The notes under the pieces are model-generated. The model was given only the letters and a program-made list of their open reading frames with translations, had not been told where the DNA came from and did no database searches. Source: an uncultured Rhodospirillales bacterium (GTDB lineage Bacteria > Pseudomonadota > Alphaproteobacteria > ATCC43930 > CGMCC-115725). From it: a stretch of 9,446 bases of DNA. The stretch lies in NCBI GenBank assembly GCA_903897565.1, contig CAIUCF010000742.1:1-9446 (forward strand), given 5' to 3'. Below, piece by piece: positions 7,936-9,446 of this stretch (positions are counted from its first letter, which is position 1; every line of letters starts with the position of its first letter). A program made the translations under genes and the position numbers.

Positions 7936-8447
7936 GACGCCGGCGGCGCGTCCTTGAGCAGCAGCGCGATGCGGGCGTGGATATCGTCGGCGAGTTGCTC
8001 GACCGCGCGCATTTCGCCGGATTCCTTGGCCGTGGTGTTGGCATAGGCGTCGGGCATGTCGTCATAGAACGTCGTGCCCAGCGAGCTGCCCTTGCCGACG
8101 ATCTTGCGGTCGGACAGCCTGCGCAGGGTCCAGGCTCCGGTCAGGTTGACCTGGGTCTGGGCGATGGTGCCGTCGTTGCGATATGCGAGGCCGATCGAAT
8201 CCTCGCTGAGGTCGACATGAAGCTGGTAGGCCGCTGCCGCCTCGCCGCCGGGGTTGAAGCCGTCGCGCAGGTGATTGGTCAGGACGACGCCGAGATGATC
8301 GTTGACCTGATCGACGGCGACGGAGGCCAGCACCGGGTCGGTGAGCTGGTCATGGGCCTCGTAGAGCGGCGAGAAACCGCAGGCGCCGAGCACGAGGCAA
8401 AGGCCTCCGGCAAGCGCGGCGCGGCGCAGCGTTCTAGCCGACGACAT
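7932..8447 (-). CDS. lptE: LPS-assembly lipoprotein LptE
   Basis: LptE is the outer-membrane lipoprotein that plugs the LptD barrel and helps insert lipopolysaccharide into the outer leaflet. The 171-residue protein has a lipoprotein signal: basic [10 protein letters not shown], a hydrophobic core, and the lipobox LGAC with Cys23; Gly at +2 fits outer-membrane sorting. It continues GFSPLYE, a common start of mature alphaproteobacterial LptE. The mature part is low in motifs, so identification rests on the lipoprotein signal, size and the leuS-lptE-holA order. The frame is open further upstream to 8681, but that part only mirrors leuS; ATG 8447 is the start that places the signal peptide correctly. 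It overlaps the leuS 3' end by 14 nt. Confidence 0.92.
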   Translation of the reverse strand: MSSARTLRRAALAGGLCLVLGACGFSPLYEAHDQLTDPVLASVAVDQVNDHLGVVLTNHLRDGFNPGGEAAAAYQLHVDLSEDSIGLAYRNDGTIAQTQVNLTGAWTLRRLSDRKIVGKGSSLGTTFYDDMPDAYANTTAKESGEMRAVEQLADDIHARIALLLKDAPPAS

Positions 8448-9446
8448 TGATGAGCCTGTTGGGCACGACGATGACCTTCCGCACGGGGCGTCCCTCGAGC
8501 GCCCGTTCGACCGCCGGCAGGGCGAGGGCGGCCGAGCGAGCATCCTCCTCGGCGATGTCGCGGGCAAGCTCGATCGTGCCGCGCAGCTTGCCGTTGACCT
8601 GAACGGCGTAGGTGGCGGTATCGTCACGCAGCAGATCGTCCTGTGCCACCGGCCAGGGCTGGTCGACCAGCAAATCGCCATGGCCGAGCAGGTGCCACAG
8701 CTCCTCGGCGAGATGCGGCATCATCGGCCCGAGCAGGATGACCATGGTGTCGAGCGCTTCGCGGATGCCGGCGGCGTCGAGTCCGGCGATCTTGTCCTCG
8801 AGGTGGTTGGAAAGCTCGCGCAGCCGGGCGACGCCGCGGTTGAAGCGGAAATTCTCCAGATCCTCGGTGAGGGCGGCGATGGTCTTGTGCAGGAGGCGCC
8901 GCGACTCGGCTGTCCCGGTCGCTGGGGTGCCGACCGGGGCGGCCTGCTCGAGATGATCGACCACGAGGCGGAACAGCCGGTTGACGTAGCGCCAGATGCC
9001 CTCAATGCCCGAGGCCGTCCATTCGAGATCGCGCTCCGGCGGGCTGTCGGAGAGCAGGAACAGCCGCGCGGTGTCGGCGCCATAGGTCTCGCAGATCGCT
9101 TCGAGGCCGACGACGTTCTTGCGCGACTTCGACATTTTCTCGAGCCGACCGACCGTGACCGGCTCGCCGGTACGATCAAGCGTGCGGCCGTCATCGGTGG
9201 TGACGACGTCTTCGGGATAGAGCCACTGGCCTTGGGCGTTCTGGTAGGTCTGGTGGCAGACCATGCCTTGCGTGAACAGACCGGCGAAGGGCTCGGCGAC
9301 GTCGAGATAACCGCAATGGCGTAGCGCGCGGACGAAGAAGCGCGAATACAGCAGATGCAGGATCGCGTGCTCGATGCCGCCGATATACTGGTCGACGGGC
9401 AGCCAGTAATCGACGTCGCGGCGCTCGAAGGCCTTATCCGAGCGGG
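8434..9446 (-). CDS. leuS: Leucyl-tRNA synthetase LeuS (partial, C-terminal part)
   Basis: LeuS attaches leucine to tRNA-Leu. The frame runs off the right edge; about 336 C-terminal residues of an enzyme usually near 860 are visible. Reading from the edge: [20 protein letters not shown], the highly conserved catalytic-domain segment following the editing insertion; MVCHQTYQ; then the class I signature KMSKS at 9124-9138 ([11 protein letters not shown]), which closes over ATP; the helical anticodon domain (WRYVNRLF and later); and the C-terminal domain with [14 protein letters not shown] Met at 9264 is internal, not the start. It leads the leuS-lptE-holA group. Confidence 0.98.
   Translation of the reverse strand, partial: RSDKAFERRDVDYWLPVDQYIGGIEHAILHLLYSRFFVRALRHCGYLDVAEPFAGLFTQGMVCHQTYQNAQGQWLYPEDVVTTDDGRTLDRTGEPVTVGRLEKMSKSRKNVVGLEAICETYGADTARLFLLSDSPPERDLEWTASGIEGIWRYVNRLFRLVVDHLEQAAPVGTPATGTAESRRLLHKTIAALTEDLENFRFNRGVARLRELSNHLEDKIAGLDAAGIREALDTMVILLGPMMPHLAEELWHLLGHGDLLVDQPWPVAQDDLLRDDTATYAVQVNGKLRGTIELARDIAEEDARSAALALPAVERALEGRPVRKVIVVPNRLINVVG

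Noticed and set aside
8448..8681. Longer lptE start at 8681
   Set aside because: It would bury the lipoprotein signal peptide about 80 residues inside the protein; the extra sequence is leuS read in another frame.
8680..9324. 214-codon open frame on the + strand over leuS
   Set aside because: It is antisense to the clearly identified LeuS C-terminal region.
9434..9442. TTATCCGAG as a DnaA box
   Set aside because: It departs from the TTATCCACA consensus, lies inside leuS, and no cluster of boxes is present; the replication origin is not in this window.

Overview
This window is an origin-proximal chromosome segment from a high-GC alphaproteobacterium. The evidence is the conserved order mnmG-rsmG-parA-parB facing holA-lptE-leuS on the opposite strand, GTG starts, GC-rich codon use, and two perfect parS sites of the universal type (TGTTTCACGTGAAACA). 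The genus cannot be told from the sequence.

Layout. (1) Positions 2-1318, + strand: the 3' part of a cytosolic-looking chemoreceptor with at least two tandem PAS domains, open at the left edge. (2) 1319-1739: a 421-bp intergenic region holding parS site 1, a 30-codon small ORF with a strong Shine-Dalgarno sequence, and a candidate mnmG promoter. (3) 1740-3620: mnmG (tRNA modification). (4) 3621-3749: an intergenic palindromic repeat; parS site 2 then lies inside the first codons of rsmG. (5) 3750-6274: rsmG, parA and parB, with rsmG and parA overlapping by 8 nt and a second, unrelated palindromic repeat between parA and parB. (6) 6378-6903: a MazE/MazF-like toxin-antitoxin pair placed between parB and holA, with a 14-bp perfect palindrome upstream as candidate operator. 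(7) 9446-6907, - strand: leuS (partial), lptE and holA, each overlapping the next, so probably one transcript.

How the genes work together. ParA, ParB and the two parS sites form the chromosome segregation system. ParB loads at parS, spreads as a CTP-dependent clamp and stimulates ParA; the sites lie 1.6 and 4.0 kb upstream of parB and bracket mnmG. MnmG and RsmG modify tRNA wobble uridine and 16S rRNA. LeuS charges leucine tRNA, LptE helps insert lipopolysaccharide into the outer membrane (so the cell is Gram-negative), and HolA is the clamp-loader delta subunit. Most of the window is conserved housekeeping. The accessory parts are the chemoreceptor, the toxin-antitoxin pair and the two palindromic repeats. 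I see no clearly new multi-gene system. The most useful leads are the parS arrangement, the toxin-antitoxin insertion beside the segregation genes, the small ORF at 1503-1595 and the two repeat families within one gene cluster.
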